This document shows positions 10,422-20,456 of a stretch of DNA of 55,846 bases, one piece after another. A program made the translations under genes and the position numbers. This DNA is from Halothiobacillus sp. (lineage in GTDB: Bacteria; Pseudomonadota; Gammaproteobacteria; Halothiobacillales; Halothiobacillaceae), in the NCBI GenBank assembly GCA_011389965.1, contig JAABTF010000011.1:1-55846 (forward strand). The letters are read 5' to 3'. Numbering within the stretch: position 1 is the first letter of the stretch; every line of letters begins with the position of its first letter. The notes under the pieces were generated by a model. That model was not told where the DNA came from. It saw only the letters and a list, made by a program, of their open reading frames with translations, and made no database searches.

Positions 10422-12764
10422 TCAGAAGGATGCGCCGATCGAGAACTGGAATTGCTGGACCCGGTCGCCCGGCTCGTCATTGATCGGCTGGGCATAGCTG
10501 AACAAAAGCGGCCCGACCGGCGAAACCCAACTCAGGCCCACACCCACGGACTGGCGCAACGTGTCGACCTCGAAGTTCTCCAGGTCGCGGTAGGCATTGC
10601 CGATATCCCAGAACGCGGACATCCGCACGGAATCACGCTGCTCGGTCAAGAACGGCAACGGCGAATACATCGCCAGCCCGCCATTAAGCTTGAAGGTCCC
10701 GCCCATGGGATCGTCGTTGTTATCGCGCGGGCCCAATGAATAATCCTCGTAACCACGAACCGAGCGGATGCCGCCGGTGAAGTAGTTCAAGAATGGCGGC
10801 ACCCCGTCATAGTATTCGCTCACCCCGTCGTAGTCGGCCTGGGTATCTCCATAGGCCTTGATCTGGCCGACGTTGCCGTGGGCCTGCAGGGTGAAATTCT
10901 CGCTCAGCGGCAGGTAGAACTCGCCGTCGTACTCCCCCTTGAGGTAGGTGAGATCACCCCCCGGCACGGCCACGGTGGCCGACAGACGGTGGGACTGCCC
11001 CGATGTCGGGAAGATGTTGCGGTTACGGCTATCGTAGCGCCAGGAGGGCTCGATGGTGAAGGTATAGAACTGCTCGCCGTCGAAACCCGGCCCGGGGGTG
11101 TCGCCATCCGCCTCGCCGGTCACCCAGCTGGGCGAGGCAGTGGTGGATTTGATTTCCTGGCTCTTGACACCGAAGGCAATCGAACCATAAGTCCGCTCAG
11201 ACAGGGGGAGCCCGAAGTTCATGTTGCCGCCGAAGGAATCGACCAAATAGCGCGACAGCGACAGCTCGGTGCCGTCCTGCTTCTGGTAGAACAGACCGAA
11301 TCCCTGGCTGACGCCATTCACCGTGAAGTACGGGTTGCGGTAGTTGAACTGGTAGAACTCGCGAAAGGAGCTGCGCTCGACATTCACCCCCACTTCCTTG
11401 CCGGTGCCCAGGAAATTGGGCTGGTTGAGGCCGAGATTGAAGAGGACGCCCTCGGCCTGGGAGAAGCCCACCCCGGCGGTCAGCGAACCGGATAGCTGTT
11501 CGGTGATGTCGTATTCGATATCCACTTGGTCAGGGGCATCGGGCACGGGCTTGATGTTCTGCTCCACCCGCTGGACCGACGGCAGGCGTTCCAGTCGCTG
11601 CTTGGACCGGTCAAGCTTGTTGCCGGCGTACCAGCTGCCCTCCATCTGCCGCATTTCGCGGCGATAGACCACCTCGTTCGTGTTGTAGTTTCCCTTGAAC
11701 TCGATCTCGCGGACGCTTACCCGGCTCCCCGGTTGGAGGTTGAAATCGACCACGACGGTCTTCTCGTCCTCGTCGATTTGCGGGCGGGGCTCGACCCGGG
11801 CGAAGGCATAACCGTAGTCACCCATGCGCTTGCCGACGGCATCGCTGGTATCGACCACTTGACGGCGATTGAAGTACTCGCCCACCTCCACCTGTGTGAG
11901 CTCCTTGAGCGTTTCCTCGTTGAGCAGCATGTTGCCGCTATAGGTGACATCAGTGACTCGGTAGCGCTCGCCCTCTGTGACATTAATGACGATCTCGATG
12001 TCTTTCTTGTCCGGCGTGATGGTCACCTGGGTGGAGTCCACCGAGAACTTGAGATAGCCGCGATCGAGATAGAACGAGCGCAGCCGCTCGAGATCGGCAG
12101 ACAGCTTCTGTTTGGAGTACTGGTCGGCATTCGACCAGAACCGCCACCAGGAAACCGGTCCCAACTCGAACTCGTCCAGGAGCGTCCCTTCGGAGAAATC
12201 CTCGTTGCCGATGATGCGCACACGACGGATCGAGGCGGGCTTGCCCTCGTAGATATCGATGTGGACGAAGACGCGGTTACCGTCGAGCTCTTCCACGTCG
12301 GTTTCGATTTGCACGCCGTATTGGCCGAGGCTGTAATAGACACGCTGCAGTTCGGTCTGCATCTTGTCCAGCGCACGCTGGTCAAGCACCCGGCCCTGAA
12401 CCAAGCCGATCGACTTGAGTGCTTCCTGAAGCTTCTCGGTCTCGACCTTGTCGTTGCCGCTGACCTCCAGCGCCGTGATGGTCGGCCGCTCTTCCAGTCG
12501 CACCAGAAGCGCGTCGTCGGCCGATCGCCCCACCTGCACGTTCTTGAAGAAGCCAGTGTCGTACAAGGACTCGATCACCCGAGTACTGTCGCCGGCATCA
12601 AACTCATCACCCACCTCGTAGGGGATATAGGTGAAGACAGTGCCCGGGGAAATGGTTCTCAGGCCCTCGACCCGGATGTCGGTGATTTCAAATGCCTGTG
12701 CCAGGGAGGGCAGGAGGAGAAGTGCGGCGAGCGCCAGGGAGGAGATACGTTGGGTGATGGTCAT
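10422..12764 (-). CDS. bamA: Outer membrane protein assembly factor BamA
   Basis: BamA is the Omp85 core of the beta-barrel assembly machine. The 780-residue precursor has a signal peptide of about 24 residues ending LAQA, then five POTRA domains; the first begins FEITDIRVEGLRTISPG. From about residue 425 comes the 16-stranded barrel, with the conserved lid-lock motif GGIRSVRGYE in the sixth extracellular loop region and a terminal aromatic residue (QFSIGASF), as in most outer-membrane proteins. The spacing of 108 bases to rseP and 105 to skp leaves room for internal promoters. A CATAAT hexamer lies in the bamA-skp gap, but I see no matching -35. Confidence 0.97.
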   Translation of the reverse strand: MTITQRISSLALAALLLLPSLAQAFEITDIRVEGLRTISPGTVFTYIPYEVGDEFDAGDSTRVIESLYDTGFFKNVQVGRSADDALLVRLEERPTITALEVSGNDKVETEKLQEALKSIGLVQGRVLDQRALDKMQTELQRVYYSLGQYGVQIETDVEELDGNRVFVHIDIYEGKPASIRRVRIIGNEDFSEGTLLDEFELGPVSWWRFWSNADQYSKQKLSADLERLRSFYLDRGYLKFSVDSTQVTITPDKKDIEIVINVTEGERYRVTDVTYSGNMLLNEETLKELTQVEVGEYFNRRQVVDTSDAVGKRMGDYGYAFARVEPRPQIDEDEKTVVVDFNLQPGSRVSVREIEFKGNYNTNEVVYRREMRQMEGSWYAGNKLDRSKQRLERLPSVQRVEQNIKPVPDAPDQVDIEYDITEQLSGSLTAGVGFSQAEGVLFNLGLNQPNFLGTGKEVGVNVERSSFREFYQFNYRNPYFTVNGVSQGFGLFYQKQDGTELSLSRYLVDSFGGNMNFGLPLSERTYGSIAFGVKSQEIKSTTASPSWVTGEADGDTPGPGFDGEQFYTFTIEPSWRYDSRNRNIFPTSGQSHRLSATVAVPGGDLTYLKGEYDGEFYLPLSENFTLQAHGNVGQIKAYGDTQADYDGVSEYYDGVPPFLNYFTGGIRSVRGYEDYSLGPRDNNDDPMGGTFKLNGGLAMYSPLPFLTEQRDSVRMSAFWDIGNAYRDLENFEVDTLRQSVGVGLSWVSPVGPLLFSYAQPINDEPGDRVQQFQFSIGASF

Positions 12765-12872
12765 GCCGAAAGGCTTTCCTGATCAGGCAGATGAAGGATC
12801 GAAGACCGGCCACGGCGCGCTGCCCATGGACTCGGAACCTGAGTAAACCCGGCTATTGTGGCCCAAGGGCGG

Positions 12873-14255
12873 CTACTGCATCAACCGGGCGATATCGTTG
12901 TAGAAGACCACCACCATCAACATCCCGAGCATCAGGATGCCGATCCGGGCAAATATCTCTTCAAAGACCGGGCTCACCGGACTGCCCTTGATGGCCTCGA
13001 TGACGTAGAGCAGGAGGTGCCCGCCATCGAGCATGGGAATGGGCAGTAGGTTGAGAATTGCCAGTGACAGGCTGACCAAGGCGAGAAAGCCGAGGAAACT
13101 CGACAACCCCAGCACCAGACTCTTGCCCGCGTATTCGGCGATGGCCACGGGTCCCGAGAGATTGGCGAGGCTTGCCTCACCCCGCGCGAGCCGATAGAAC
13201 ACCTGGAAGGTCAAGGCCGTCATGTCCCAACTGCGACCCAACGCCTGGCCCATGGCCTCCACGGGCCCGGAATGCTCGACGAAAAACATCGCCTTGGCCG
13301 TTTTGGCATCGCGGGGCTTCGAGGCAAGCGCCACGCCGATCCGCCCCACTCTCTCGCCGTCCACGCGGGTTTCCCGCGGTGTCACCGATACCTCCCGTTG
13401 CCCCTGCTCGCTCGCGACGGTCAACGTGACCGGCTCACCGGCACGACTGCCGATCAAGTCAATCAGTTCCCAGGCATCGCGGTACCCCTGGCCCTCGACG
13501 GCAACAATGCGCTCGCCAGCACGCAGACCGGAACGCGCGGCCGGCGAGTCTTCCTGCACCTCGGCAATTTCAGCCACGGACGGCGGACGCCAGAGTTTGA
13601 ACCCCAGCCGCTCCAATATGCCGGTAGGCGTGGTGCCGATTTGTCCGCCCAGGGGATCGAGGCCGCGCAGGTCGAGTTGGGTGGAATGCTGCGCGCCATC
13701 ACGGCGGAACTCCACAGGCAAGGCCTGCTGATCGATGGCCCCGTTGAGCAGGCGCAACCGCAGGTCGGAGAGGCTAGCCACGGGGGCATCCCCGACGCCC
13801 GTGATGAGGTCACCCGACTGCATCCCGGCTGCGGCAAACCGGGAACCGGGGTCGACATCGCCCAGCTTGGGCTGGACCCCCTGGGTCCCCACCATGAACA
13901 TCAACCACCAGAAGAACAGGGCCAGCAAGATGTTGGCCGCGGGACCGGCCGCGACGACCACCGCCCGACGCCATACAGGCTGCCGATTGAAGGCCCGATG
14001 TTGCTCTGCCGGCTCGACCGGACCCTCGCGCTCGTCGAGCATGCGGACGTAGCCACCCAGCGGCAGCATCCCCACGCGGTATTCGATTTGCTCCGGCCCA
14101 CGACGAGTAGCGAATATCGCCCGGCCAAAGCCCAGCGAATAGGTCAGTACCCGCACGCCCATGCGACGTGCCGCCCAGAAATGGCCGTACTCGTGGAAGG
14201 CCACCAGGATGCCGATCGTCAACAGAAAGCCGATCAGGCTAAGCAGAAGGGTCAT
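12873..14255 (-). CDS. rseP: Site-2 intramembrane metalloprotease RseP
   Basis: RseP cuts anti-sigma factor RseA after DegS cleavage, releasing sigma-E in response to envelope stress. The 460-residue inner-membrane protein has the zinc motif HEYGHF at residues 21-26 in the first transmembrane helix, and the second half of the active site in LLPIPMLDGGHLL near residue 400. Two PDZ domains lie between them, including the GLRAGERIVAVEG stretch. Its ATG overlaps the dxr stop (ATGA). Placement next to bamA and skp matches its role in outer-membrane quality control. Confidence 0.95.
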   Translation of the reverse strand: MTLLLSLIGFLLTIGILVAFHEYGHFWAARRMGVRVLTYSLGFGRAIFATRRGPEQIEYRVGMLPLGGYVRMLDEREGPVEPAEQHRAFNRQPVWRRAVVVAAGPAANILLALFFWWLMFMVGTQGVQPKLGDVDPGSRFAAAGMQSGDLITGVGDAPVASLSDLRLRLLNGAIDQQALPVEFRRDGAQHSTQLDLRGLDPLGGQIGTTPTGILERLGFKLWRPPSVAEIAEVQEDSPAARSGLRAGERIVAVEGQGYRDAWELIDLIGSRAGEPVTLTVASEQGQREVSVTPRETRVDGERVGRIGVALASKPRDAKTAKAMFFVEHSGPVEAMGQALGRSWDMTALTFQVFYRLARGEASLANLSGPVAIAEYAGKSLVLGLSSFLGFLALVSLSLAILNLLPIPMLDGGHLLLYVIEAIKGSPVSPVFEEIFARIGILMLGMLMVVVFYNDIARLMQ

Positions 14256-15505
14256 TGGCGCGAAGTCCTGTCAGTGAAGAGGCGTGCCTCACCGGGACGC
14301 TCGCACCACTGTCCGGTCCAATCGCGGACCGCGTGATCACGCTCGAGCACCGCTTCGATCGAGTCAGGCGCCACCAAGGCACCGCTGCCGTCCGCGTACT
14401 CCAGAGCCGCTTCAATAGCGCGCGGTATGTCAGTGAATCCGATGCGATGACCCAGGAAGGCGGACACCGCCACCTCGTTGGCGGCGTTGATCACCAGCGG
14501 CGCTGCTCCGCCCTTCTCCAAGGCGTCGAAGGCCAGGCGCAAAGCGGGAAACCGAGCCATGTCGGGTGCCTCGAAATGCAAGCCGGCCAAGGCGGAGAAA
14601 TCCAGCGGATCGACACCGGAGGCAATGCGTTCAGGCCAGGCCAGCGCATGGGCAATCGGCGTGCGCATGTCCGGCTCGCCCAGCTCGGCAATCACCGAAC
14701 CGTCCACGAAGCGCACCATGGAATGGATCACGGACTCGGGATGGACCACCACCTCGATCCGTCCGGCATCAACGCCGAACAGCCGAGCGGCCTCGATCAC
14801 CTCCAGCCCCTTGTTCATCATGGTGGCCGAATCGACCGATATTTTCCGCCCCATCGACCAGTTAGGATGATCGCAGGCCTGATCCGGCGTAATCCCGGCA
14901 AATCGCTCCGACGGCCAGTCGCGAAACGGGCCACCCGAGGCAGTCAGCACGATGCTCTCGATCGACCGGTTGCCGCACGGCAGCATGCCCTGCCCGACCA
15001 GGCTTGCCTGCTCGGAAGGCAGGCACTGGAAGATCGCGTTGTGCTCGCTGTCGATGGGCAACAGCTGGGCGCCGCCGCGACGAGCCACGTCCAGCATCAG
15101 GTCACCGGCGGCAACCAAGGACTCCTTGTTGGCCAGCAGCACCCGCTTGCCGGCCGTGAGGGCATTCCATGTCGAGCGCAAACCGGCCGTGCCGACCACC
15201 GCCGCCACCACCACGTCCAAGCGAGGATCACCCGCTAGGGCATCGACCGCCTGCTGGCCGATGACCAGTTCGGGTCGTTCACTGGCTGGCAAAGAAGCCA
15301 ATCGTTGGAGCAGCGCCTCCTGTCGCGCCACATCCACCAGTCCGACGACAGCGGGATGAAAACGCTGCACCTGTGCAAACAGGGCATCCACGCGGCCATG
15401 GGCCACGAGCACCTCGACCCGGTAGGCGTCGGGATGACGGGCCAACACGTCGAGCGTGTTGCAGCCAATGCTCCCGGTCGAGCCGAAGATACCGACACGT
15501 TTCAT
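14252..15505 (-). CDS. dxr: 1-deoxy-D-xylulose 5-phosphate reductoisomerase
   Basis: Dxr (IspC) makes 2-C-methylerythritol 4-phosphate, the committed step of the MEP isoprenoid pathway. It supplies UppS two genes away with precursor. The 417-residue protein begins MKRVGIFGSTGSIG, with the NADPH-binding loop at residues 8-14. The metal site is seen as PIDSEHNAIFQCL, and the substrate loop region includes HPESVIHSMV. The open frame continues upstream to 15736, but that part is antisense-like overlap with cdsA; the ATG at 15505 matches the family start. It lies four bases after the cdsA stop. Its own stop overlaps rseP (ATGA). Confidence 0.95.
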   Translation of the reverse strand: MKRVGIFGSTGSIGCNTLDVLARHPDAYRVEVLVAHGRVDALFAQVQRFHPAVVGLVDVARQEALLQRLASLPASERPELVIGQQAVDALAGDPRLDVVVAAVVGTAGLRSTWNALTAGKRVLLANKESLVAAGDLMLDVARRGGAQLLPIDSEHNAIFQCLPSEQASLVGQGMLPCGNRSIESIVLTASGGPFRDWPSERFAGITPDQACDHPNWSMGRKISVDSATMMNKGLEVIEAARLFGVDAGRIEVVVHPESVIHSMVRFVDGSVIAELGEPDMRTPIAHALAWPERIASGVDPLDFSALAGLHFEAPDMARFPALRLAFDALEKGGAAPLVINAANEVAVSAFLGHRIGFTDIPRAIEAALEYADGSGALVAPDSIEAVLERDHAVRDWTGQWCERPGEARLFTDRTSRQ

Positions 15506-15509
15506 GGCC

Positions 15510-16334
15510 TCACAGCCCCAGCAACTGCATCTGCCATAAACCCAGCGCCCACAGCGGCATGGCAGCGAATTGGCCATCCAGCCGATCCAGCACCCCGCCG
15601 TGCCCCGGCAGAACGCGCCCGCTGTCCTTGACGCCGGCCTCACGCTTGAGGCGCGACTCTTCCAGATCGCCACCCACCGAGGCCAGCGCCACCAGCACGC
15701 ACCAACCGGCCAGCAACCAGGACGAGGTGGTGGCAAAGATCGGCATTACCGCGCCGATCGCGGCCAGAACCGCCACCCCGGCGAGACCACCGACGACACC
15801 TTCGATCGACTTACCGGGACTGATCATCGGCGCAAGCTTGTGGCGGCCGAAGGCCCGGCCGGCGAAGTAGGCCAGCGAGTCGGCCACGACGACGACCAGC
15901 ATCCCGAACAGCAGCAACCACGGACCGTGGGGTGCGGCGTGCACCTCGACGATGGCGAGCCAGAACAACGGCAGGATCAGCAGACCTGTCAGCCGGCGCT
16001 TCCAGAAAGGGCGCAGGGGTGGCCGAGTGGTTCGATAACGGAGCTGGGCGGCAAACAGAAACAGCCAGACGAGAGCGGCGAGCGCCATAGGCCAGACCAG
16101 TGCCGTGGCGGGCAGGAGCTGCTGCCAGCCGACGGCGAGCAGCACGGTCGCAACCACCCAGGGCCAGACATGACAGGGCGCCAGACCGGCGAGGCGAAAC
16201 CACTCGACCGCGGCCCAGCCGAGAAGCAGCAAGGTCAGACCGGCGAACACCCGGTCTGGCGCCAGAAGCACCACGGCCAGAGATACCAGCCCAGCGATGA
16301 TTCCAGTGAGCAGTCGTAGCGGCGTGCCGGTCAC
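15510..16334 (-). CDS. cdsA: Phosphatidate cytidylyltransferase
   Basis: CdsA makes CDP-diacylglycerol from phosphatidate and CTP in the inner membrane, the precursor of all phospholipids. The 274-residue protein has about eight hydrophobic helices and the complete C-terminal family signature SRLKREAGVKDSGRVLPGHG, then GVLDRLD with its metal-binding aspartates. The start is GTG at 16334, overlapping the uppS stop as GTGA. The order uppS-cdsA-dxr is the family norm. Confidence 0.95.
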   Translation of the reverse strand: MTGTPLRLLTGIIAGLVSLAVVLLAPDRVFAGLTLLLLGWAAVEWFRLAGLAPCHVWPWVVATVLLAVGWQQLLPATALVWPMALAALVWLFLFAAQLRYRTTRPPLRPFWKRRLTGLLILPLFWLAIVEVHAAPHGPWLLLFGMLVVVVADSLAYFAGRAFGRHKLAPMISPGKSIEGVVGGLAGVAVLAAIGAVMPIFATTSSWLLAGWCVLVALASVGGDLEESRLKREAGVKDSGRVLPGHGGVLDRLDGQFAAMPLWALGLWQMQLLGL

Positions 16335-17104
16335 GAATCGTCTCCCTGGGTCGCCACCCGGCCGAAACGGCGGTTACGCCCGGCAAACCAGCGCACCGCT
16401 GCCTCGAACTCCCCCTCATCGAACAGCGGCCAGAGGACGTCGGTGAAGTAGAGCTCGGCGTAGGCGGTCTGCCACAAAAGGAAATTGCTCAGGCGGCGCT
16501 CGCCTCCCGTGCGGATGAACAGATCCACCGGTGGCTGACCGGCGGTGGACAGCCCCCGTTCGAATTCGTGGCGCAGGGAATCGGGGTCGGACAGCGTCAG
16601 GGGTGATTCGGCATGCCGTTCGGCGAGTTGGCGGGCGGCCTGGAGAATATCCCACTGGCCACCGTAGCTCACCGCGATCTGCAGCTGCAGGCGACGATTG
16701 TCGGCGGTGCGTTGCTCGGCCTTGGCCATCAACTCGCACACCCGGGCATCAAGTCGCGAGCGATCGCCGATGAAGGTCAACCTAACGCCGTTGTCGTCCA
16801 GCTCGTCGAGCTCTTTCTCCAGCGCATTGATGAACAGATTCATCAATGCGTCGATCTCCGCGGTCGGGCGCTTCCAGTTCTCCGAGGAGAAGGCAAATAG
16901 AGTCAGCAGGGGCACATCCAGCCGCATGGCGGCACGGATGGTGGCGCGTACCGACCGCCGTCCCCGCTGGTGACCCACCGTCCGCGGCAGATGACGGGCG
17001 CGGGCCCAGCGACCGTTGCCATCCATGACGATGGCGACGTGACGAGGCAGGCGCGCCGGGTCGATGCCGGAGGCGGAGGCCGTGTCGTTGCTTCGCGCCT
17101 GCAC
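16331..17104 (-). CDS. uppS: Undecaprenyl diphosphate synthase (cis-prenyltransferase)
   Basis: UppS extends farnesyl diphosphate with eight isopentenyl units to form the C55 carrier used by MraY and by lipopolysaccharide assembly. The 257-residue protein contains VAIVMDGNGRWA with catalytic D28, FAFSSENWKRP, and the C-terminal RTGGERRLSNFLLWQ that binds isopentenyl diphosphate. The start is assigned to GTG at 17104, six bases after the frr stop. The nearest Shine-Dalgarno-like sequence is weak and somewhat distant, so coupling to frr termination is likely. Residues 1-15 are poorly conserved, so a slightly later start is possible. Confidence 0.94.
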   Translation of the reverse strand: MQARSNDTASASGIDPARLPRHVAIVMDGNGRWARARHLPRTVGHQRGRRSVRATIRAAMRLDVPLLTLFAFSSENWKRPTAEIDALMNLFINALEKELDELDDNGVRLTFIGDRSRLDARVCELMAKAEQRTADNRRLQLQIAVSYGGQWDILQAARQLAERHAESPLTLSDPDSLRHEFERGLSTAGQPPVDLFIRTGGERRLSNFLLWQTAYAELYFTDVLWPLFDEGEFEAAVRWFAGRNRRFGRVATQGDDS

Positions 17105-17110
17105 GTCGGC

Positions 17111-17668
17111 TCAGACTTCCATCAGCTCTTTTTCTTTCTCGGCCACGATCTTGTCCACCTCGGCGACACGCTCGTCGGTGAGCTTCTGGACGATGTCCTG
17201 GCCACGGCGCTCGTCGTCCTCGGAAATCTCCTTTTCCTTGAGAAAGTTCTTGAGGTCGTTATTGGCGTCGCGGCGGATGTTGCGGATGGCGATCTTGGCG
17301 TTCTCGCCCTCGTGACGCACGACCTTGCCCAGATCCCGGCGACGCTCTTCGGTCAGCGGCGGCATGGGGATGCGAATCACCGTGCCCGCCGTGGCCGGAT
17401 TGAAGCCCAGATCCGAGGTCATGATGGCCTTCTCGATCTTGCCGACCATGTCCTTCTCCCACGGAGTGACCGTCAGGGTACGCGCATCCTCGGTCCCCAG
17501 CTTGGCGACCTGGGAGAGCGGCACCTCACTGCCGTAGTACTCCACGTGGATATGATCGAGCACGTTCGCGTTGGCGCGCCCGGTGCGAATCTTGGCGAGC
17601 TCGCTCTTGAGCGCATCAATACTCTTGCTCATGCGTGCGCGAGCGTCTTTGGCCACGTCGTCAATCAT
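17111..17668 (-). CDS. frr: Ribosome recycling factor
   Basis: RRF splits post-termination ribosomes with EF-G. The length of 185 residues is exactly usual. Visible hallmarks are the N-terminal helix with [17 protein letters not shown] (about 25-41), [12 protein letters not shown], the hinge segments, and the long C-terminal three-helix region with [21 protein letters not shown]. The ATG overlaps the pyrH stop by eight bases, so it should be translated by coupling with pyrH. Confidence 0.97.
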   Translation of the reverse strand: MIDDVAKDARARMSKSIDALKSELAKIRTGRANANVLDHIHVEYYGSEVPLSQVAKLGTEDARTLTVTPWEKDMVGKIEKAIMTSDLGFNPATAGTVIRIPMPPLTEERRRDLGKVVRHEGENAKIAIRNIRRDANNDLKNFLKEKEISEDDERRGQDIVQKLTDERVAEVDKIVAEKEKELMEV

Positions 17669-18404
17669 TGTTCACATTCTCCGCTGTCACCAGGGTTCCC
17701 ACGGCCTCGCCGCCGATGGCACGAGCCAGATTGCCTGGCTCGTTGATATCCACCACCATCAGCGGCATTTTCTGATCGCGACACATCACGATCGCAGTGG
17801 CGTCCATCACGCCCAGCCGTTGGTCGAGCACGGCATTGTACGTCAAATGCTTGTAGCGTTCCGCATCCGCATGCAGATGCGGATCGGCGTTGTAGACGCC
17901 ATCGACCTTGGTCGCCTTGATCATCAGATCGGCGTTAATCTCGGCCGCGCGGAGACTCGCACCGGAATCGGTGGTGAAGAAGGGATTTCCCGTTCCGCCG
18001 ACGAGCACCACGATGCGCCCGCGCTCCAGATGCCGAATGGCACGCCGGCGAATGTAGTCCTCGCAGACGGCGTGGATCGACACGGCCGACATGACCCGCA
18101 CCTGCAAGCCGCGCTGCTCGAGCACGTCCTGCATCGCCAACCCGTTCATCACGGTGGCCAGCATGCCCATCTGGTCGCCAGTGACACGATCCATGCCGGC
18201 ATCGGCCAAACCGGCGCCCCGGAAAATATTGCCGCCGCCGACGACCACGGCGACCTCTACACCCTGGTCCTTGAGCGCCAGGATATCGTCGCCCAAACGA
18301 CTGATGACCGCCGGATCGATCCCGAAGGACTGGTCTCCCATCAGCGCCTCACCGCTGAGCTTGAGCAGAACACGTCGATATCGGGGGGAGCCGGCAGCTT
18401 GCAT
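17661..18404 (-). CDS. pyrH: UMP kinase
   Basis: PyrH phosphorylates UMP to UDP and is a hexameric, GTP-activated enzyme of the amino-acid-kinase fold, unrelated to eukaryotic UMP kinases. The 247-residue protein starts with [11 protein letters not shown] (phosphate-binding), followed by [22 protein letters not shown], and the C-terminal VDINEPGN region. AGGTGA lies about eight bases before the ATG. It follows the strong terminator after tsf, so it should have a promoter within 18405-18540, which I could not pin down. An imperfect inverted repeat (TTGTGCAGA / TTCTGCAA, 18522-18540) lies there. Confidence 0.96.
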   Translation of the reverse strand: MQAAGSPRYRRVLLKLSGEALMGDQSFGIDPAVISRLGDDILALKDQGVEVAVVVGGGNIFRGAGLADAGMDRVTGDQMGMLATVMNGLAMQDVLEQRGLQVRVMSAVSIHAVCEDYIRRRAIRHLERGRIVVLVGGTGNPFFTTDSGASLRAAEINADLMIKATKVDGVYNADPHLHADAERYKHLTYNAVLDQRLGVMDATAIVMCRDQKMPLMVVDINEPGNLARAIGGEAVGTLVTAENVNND

Positions 18405-18542
18405 AACGATTCACCTATAGGCTTGTAGTACTTGCGAACGGATTGTCGCATCGCGAGAGCCTCGCGGGCGACCGTGAACCTCTGCAAAAGCCCGCCGGTG
18501 GGCGCCGAGCCCAAGCCGGACTTGTGCAGAGATTCTGCAACT

Positions 18543-18572
18543 CAAAAAAAAGCCGGGGTAGCCCCGGCTTTC
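18543..18572 (-). terminator. Intrinsic terminator after tsf
   Basis: AAAGCCGGGG (18549-18558) pairs perfectly with CCCCGGCTTT (18562-18571) around a three-base loop. A run of six T residues follows on the minus strand (A44-A49 on the plus strand). It begins about ten bases after the tsf stop, so it ends the rpsB-tsf transcript and separates it from pyrH. Confidence 0.9.
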
Positions 18573-18582
18573 CTGGTGGGGA

Positions 18583-19458
18583 TCAGCTCCCCTTGACTTG
18601 TGCCATCACTTCGGCGGCGAAGTCGCCTTCCTCCTTCTCGATACCTTCTCCGACTTCCATGCGCTCGAAGCGGACCACCTTGGCGCCCTCCTTCTTCAGC
18701 AGCTGGCCGACGGTCTGATCCGGGTCCTTGACGAACGGTTGGCCCACCAGGGTGATTTCGGCGAGAAACTTGCGAATCCGCCCGTCGATCATCTTCTCGA
18801 CGATCTCCGGCGGCTTGCCGGACTCGGCAGCCTGAGCACGGAAGATCTCGCGCTCCTTCTCCACGCTGGCCTCGTCCACGTCGGACTCGTCGACGCAGCT
18901 CGGCTTGGTGGCTGCCACATGCATGGCGAGATCCCGCGCCAGCTCCTCACTGCCACCTTCCAACTCCACCAGCACCCCAATGCGCTCGCCGTGGCGATAC
19001 GAACCGATGACGCCACTGGTAGCCATGCGCACGAAACGACGCATCTGGATGTTCTCACCCAGCTTGGCAACCAGCGCCTTGCGGCGATCGTCGGCCTTCT
19101 CGCCATCGACCTCGAGGTCGTTGACGGCATCCATGTCGACCGGATCGGCAGTCAGGATGCGGTCGGCGACCGCGTTGGCAAAATTGGTGAAATCATCGCC
19201 CTTGGAGACGAAGTCGGTCTCGGAGTTGATCTCGACCATTGCGGCCGACTTGCGGTCATCGCTCAGTGCGATGGCGACCTGGCCCTCGGCGGCAACGCGA
19301 CCGGCCTTCTTGTCGGCCTTGGCCAGACCGCTCTTGCGCATCTGCTCGATTGCGGCCTCGATGTCGCCGTCGGTCTCGACCAGTGCCTTCTTGCACTCCA
19401 TCATCCCCGAGCCGGTACGCTCGCGGAGTTCTTTGACCAGAGAGGCAGTAATTGCCAT
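18583..19458 (-). CDS. tsf: Elongation factor Ts
   Basis: EF-Ts is the nucleotide exchange factor for EF-Tu. The 291-residue protein has the UBA-like N-terminus, with [13 protein letters not shown] at about residues 14-26, then the EF-Tu-contacting [10 protein letters not shown] (about 79-88; the usual form is TDFVARN) and the second half with [15 protein letters not shown] hairpin with T-run lies in the rpsB-tsf gap and may lower tsf expression relative to rpsB. A GGGAGAAG ribosome-binding site precedes the ATG. Confidence 0.97.
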   Translation of the reverse strand: MAITASLVKELRERTGSGMMECKKALVETDGDIEAAIEQMRKSGLAKADKKAGRVAAEGQVAIALSDDRKSAAMVEINSETDFVSKGDDFTNFANAVADRILTADPVDMDAVNDLEVDGEKADDRRKALVAKLGENIQMRRFVRMATSGVIGSYRHGERIGVLVELEGGSEELARDLAMHVAATKPSCVDESDVDEASVEKEREIFRAQAAESGKPPEIVEKMIDGRIRKFLAEITLVGQPFVKDPDQTVGQLLKKEGAKVVRFERMEVGEGIEKEEGDFAAEVMAQVKGS

Positions 19459-19486
19459 GAGCTGTCTTCTCCCGAAACTGTCTTGT

Positions 19487-19517
19487 ACAAAAACAACGGG
19501 CCAGCCGACCCGTTGTT
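19487..19517 (-). terminator. Hairpin with T-run between rpsB and tsf (attenuator candidate)
   Basis: AACAACGGG (19492-19500) pairs perfectly over nine bases with CCCGTTGTT (19509-19517) around an eight-base loop, and five T residues follow on the minus strand. It has the form of an intrinsic terminator, but tsf must still be expressed, so partial read-through is the likely role. A terminator-like element between rpsB and tsf is also known in E. coli. Confidence 0.75.
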
Positions 19518-19566
19518 CAGAAAATCGAGCACGCGATGGCCGTGTCGGCCGTCGCGGCAGGGCCCA

Positions 19567-20310
19567 TTACTTGGCCGCTTCTTCCTCGCTGGCAACCTCG
19601 ACAAAGTCCGACTCGGTGACATTGCTCGAGGCACCCTTGGCATCCAGCACCGCATCGGCAACGGAGGAGGTGTACAGCTGGATGGCGCGAATGGCGTCAT
19701 CGTTGCCCGGAATGACGTAGTCGACGCCGTTGGCACTGTTGTTGGTGTCGACCACAGCGACCACCGGAATGCCGAGCTTCTTGGCTTCCTTGATCGCAAT
19801 ATCCTCGTGCCCCACGTCGATCACGAACAGTGCGTCCGGCAGGCGCTCCATGTCCTGGATGCCGCCGATGGACCGTTCGAGCTTGGCGCGCTCGCGGGTC
19901 ATTTCCAGTGCTTCCTTCTTCACCAGCTTGGCGAAGGTACCGTCCTCTTCCATCTGCTGAAGCGCCTTGAGGCGGCGGATCGAGGCACGCACGGTGCGGA
20001 AGTTGGTCATCATGCCGCCGAGCCAGCGGTGGTTGACGTAGGGCATGCCGCAGCGCTTGGCTTCGGTCTCGACCAGGTCACGCGCTGAGCGCTTGGTGCC
20101 GACGAACATGACCTTGCCACCGTTGGCGGCCAGCTTGCCGACATAGTTCAAGGCATCCTCGAACATCGGCAGCGTCTTTTCCAGGTTGACGATGTGGATC
20201 CGGTTGCGCTGACCGAAGATGTAGGGCGCCATGCCCGGGTTCCAGTATCGAGTCTGGTGACCGAAGTGGACACCTGCCTCGATCATCTGACGCATTGTGA
20301 TTTTAGCCAT
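19567..20310 (-). CDS. rpsB: 30S ribosomal protein S2
   Basis: S2 binds late to the 30S head-body junction and is needed for S1 docking. The 247-residue protein starts [20 protein letters not shown] and carries the family signatures [14 protein letters not shown] and [20 protein letters not shown]. The C-terminal tail is acidic ([10 protein letters not shown]). It is the first gene of the minus-strand series and is preceded by a strong promoter and a structured leader, the usual setting for S2 autoregulation. Confidence 0.98.
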   Translation of the reverse strand: MAKITMRQMIEAGVHFGHQTRYWNPGMAPYIFGQRNRIHIVNLEKTLPMFEDALNYVGKLAANGGKVMFVGTKRSARDLVETEAKRCGMPYVNHRWLGGMMTNFRTVRASIRRLKALQQMEEDGTFAKLVKKEALEMTRERAKLERSIGGIQDMERLPDALFVIDVGHEDIAIKEAKKLGIPVVAVVDTNNSANGVDYVIPGNDDAIRAIQLYTSSVADAVLDAKGASSNVTESDFVEVASEEEAAK

Positions 20311-20450
20311 TGTTAAATACCTGATTTCGTTGGGTTAGGCCTCCGCCCGATCTGACAGCGCAACCCCCGATTGGATCGGTGGGCACCCCGCGCTGCCATA
20401 TTGATGGGCGTGTGGAATTTCCGGGCCTTGTTTACAACACATGACCCGGC
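20311..20450 (-). promoter_or_regulatory. Putative structured rpsB 5' leader
   Basis: About 140 transcribed bases precede rpsB. CAGCGC (20356-20361) pairs with GCGCTG (20390-20395), and within this CCGAT (20067+300, i.e. 20367-20371) pairs with ATCGG (20375-20379) around a three-base loop. S2 represses its own mRNA through structured rpsB leaders in several proteobacteria. I see the nested stems here but could not test them against a covariance model. Confidence 0.45.
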
Positions 20451-20456
20451 GCGCGG

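Noticed and set aside
15506-15736. N-terminal extension of the dxr frame
   Set aside because: It overlaps the end of cdsA in another frame; the family N-terminus MKRVGIFGSTGSIG starts at 15505.
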